From: CAYTZH01 sp964442285
Lineage (GTDB): Bacteria; Myxococcota_A; UBA9160; JAFDET01
DNA: 64,000 bases
NCBI GenBank assembly: GCA_964442285.1
Contig: CAYTZH010000011.1
Coordinates: 55,380-119,379 of the forward strand
Direction of reading: 5' to 3'
Part shown: positions 63,948-64,000 of the stretch, piece by piece
Numbering within the stretch: position 1 is the first letter of the stretch
How the letters are laid out: the number at the start of each line of letters is the position of its first letter
Notes under the pieces: generated by a model
Seen by the model: only the letters and a program-made list of their open reading frames with translations
Database searches by the model: none
Told to the model about the DNA's origin: nothing
Program-made: the position numbers and the translations under genes

Positions 63948-64000
63948 TCAGCCGGCGGAGCGCTTGGCGGTCTTCTTGGCGGCGGGCTTGCGGCGTACCT
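63948..64000 (-). CDS. C-terminal end of a protein with Lys/Ala-rich tail (5' part outside window)
   Basis: The minus strand ends in an open frame VRRKPAAKKTAKRSAG before a TGA at 63948-63950. Such tails occur in HU-like histones, topoisomerase I and some ribosomal or RNA-binding proteins. The gene cannot be identified from 17 codons. Confidence 0.55.
   Translation of the reverse strand, partial: VRRKPAAKKTAKRSAG

Overview
The window is very GC-rich chromosomal DNA of a Gram-negative bacterium, most likely from a metagenome assembly. Gene order (rpsB-tsf-pyrH-frr-uppS-dxr-rseP-tsaB, then ilvB-ilvH-ilvC-psd-pssA-leuA-leuB-usg-truA-rplM-rpsI-argC), a HiPIP, PilZ and GGDEF proteins, GTG/TTG starts and 1-8 bp stop/start overlaps all fit a deltaproteobacterial-grade lineage (Myxococcota, Desulfobacterota or Binatota type). 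This placement is inference from gene content, not a phylogeny. Both 100-N runs (13117-13216 and 55696-55795) are flanked by identical 55-bp copies. That is the signature of overlapping contigs left unmerged by an assembler using k=55. Removing one copy plus the Ns restores one reading frame at each site.

Region 1-22.3 kb is accessory in character. It holds an LCAT-like lipoprotein cut by the window edge, a YnbE/YdbL pair without YdbH, a sigma-70 family factor, a HiPIP, a GPH-type symporter, a secreted propeller protein with a CxxCH motif, and an arsR gene upstream of an unusual CadI/ArsI-ArsM fusion. An amidohydrolase-SDR pair, a secreted FN3/VCBS protein, a PilZ protein, a 3-hydroxyisobutyrate dehydrogenase relative, an ABC-2 exporter, a GntR regulator coupled to a diiron oxygenase-like gene, a MATE pump and a PleD-like response regulator follow.

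Region 22.3-53.8 kb is the housekeeping core, almost all on the + strand except rarA. It runs nadK-recN, FHA-M23 peptidase-secA-argJ, then translation and cell-envelope genes (rpsB to tsaB). Next come branched-chain amino acid and phospholipid synthesis (ilv, psd, pssA, leu), an aspartate-semialdehyde dehydrogenase homologue lacking its catalytic residues, truA, rplM-rpsI, argC, a NUDIX hydrolase and pyrG. Sigma-70-like promoters are visible before the DUF465/ilv block, before rplM and before the NUDIX gene.

Region 53.8-64 kb returns to accessory content. It has tRNA-Val(CAC) and tRNA-Arg(CCG) on either side of an antisense hypothetical gene, a lipoprotein metallopeptidase with TPRs (interrupted only by the artefactual gap), a TetR regulator, a VKOR-DsbA fusion divergent from a TauD-family dioxygenase with strong palindromes between them, a two-gene operon pairing a zinc metallopeptidase with an ATP-grasp ligase, an acyl-CoA dehydrogenase, and the basic C-terminal tail of one more gene. 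The least ordinary items are the CadI/ArsI-ArsM fusion, the metallopeptidase/ATP-grasp pair, the catalytically dead Asd homologue and the propeller protein with a possible haem site.
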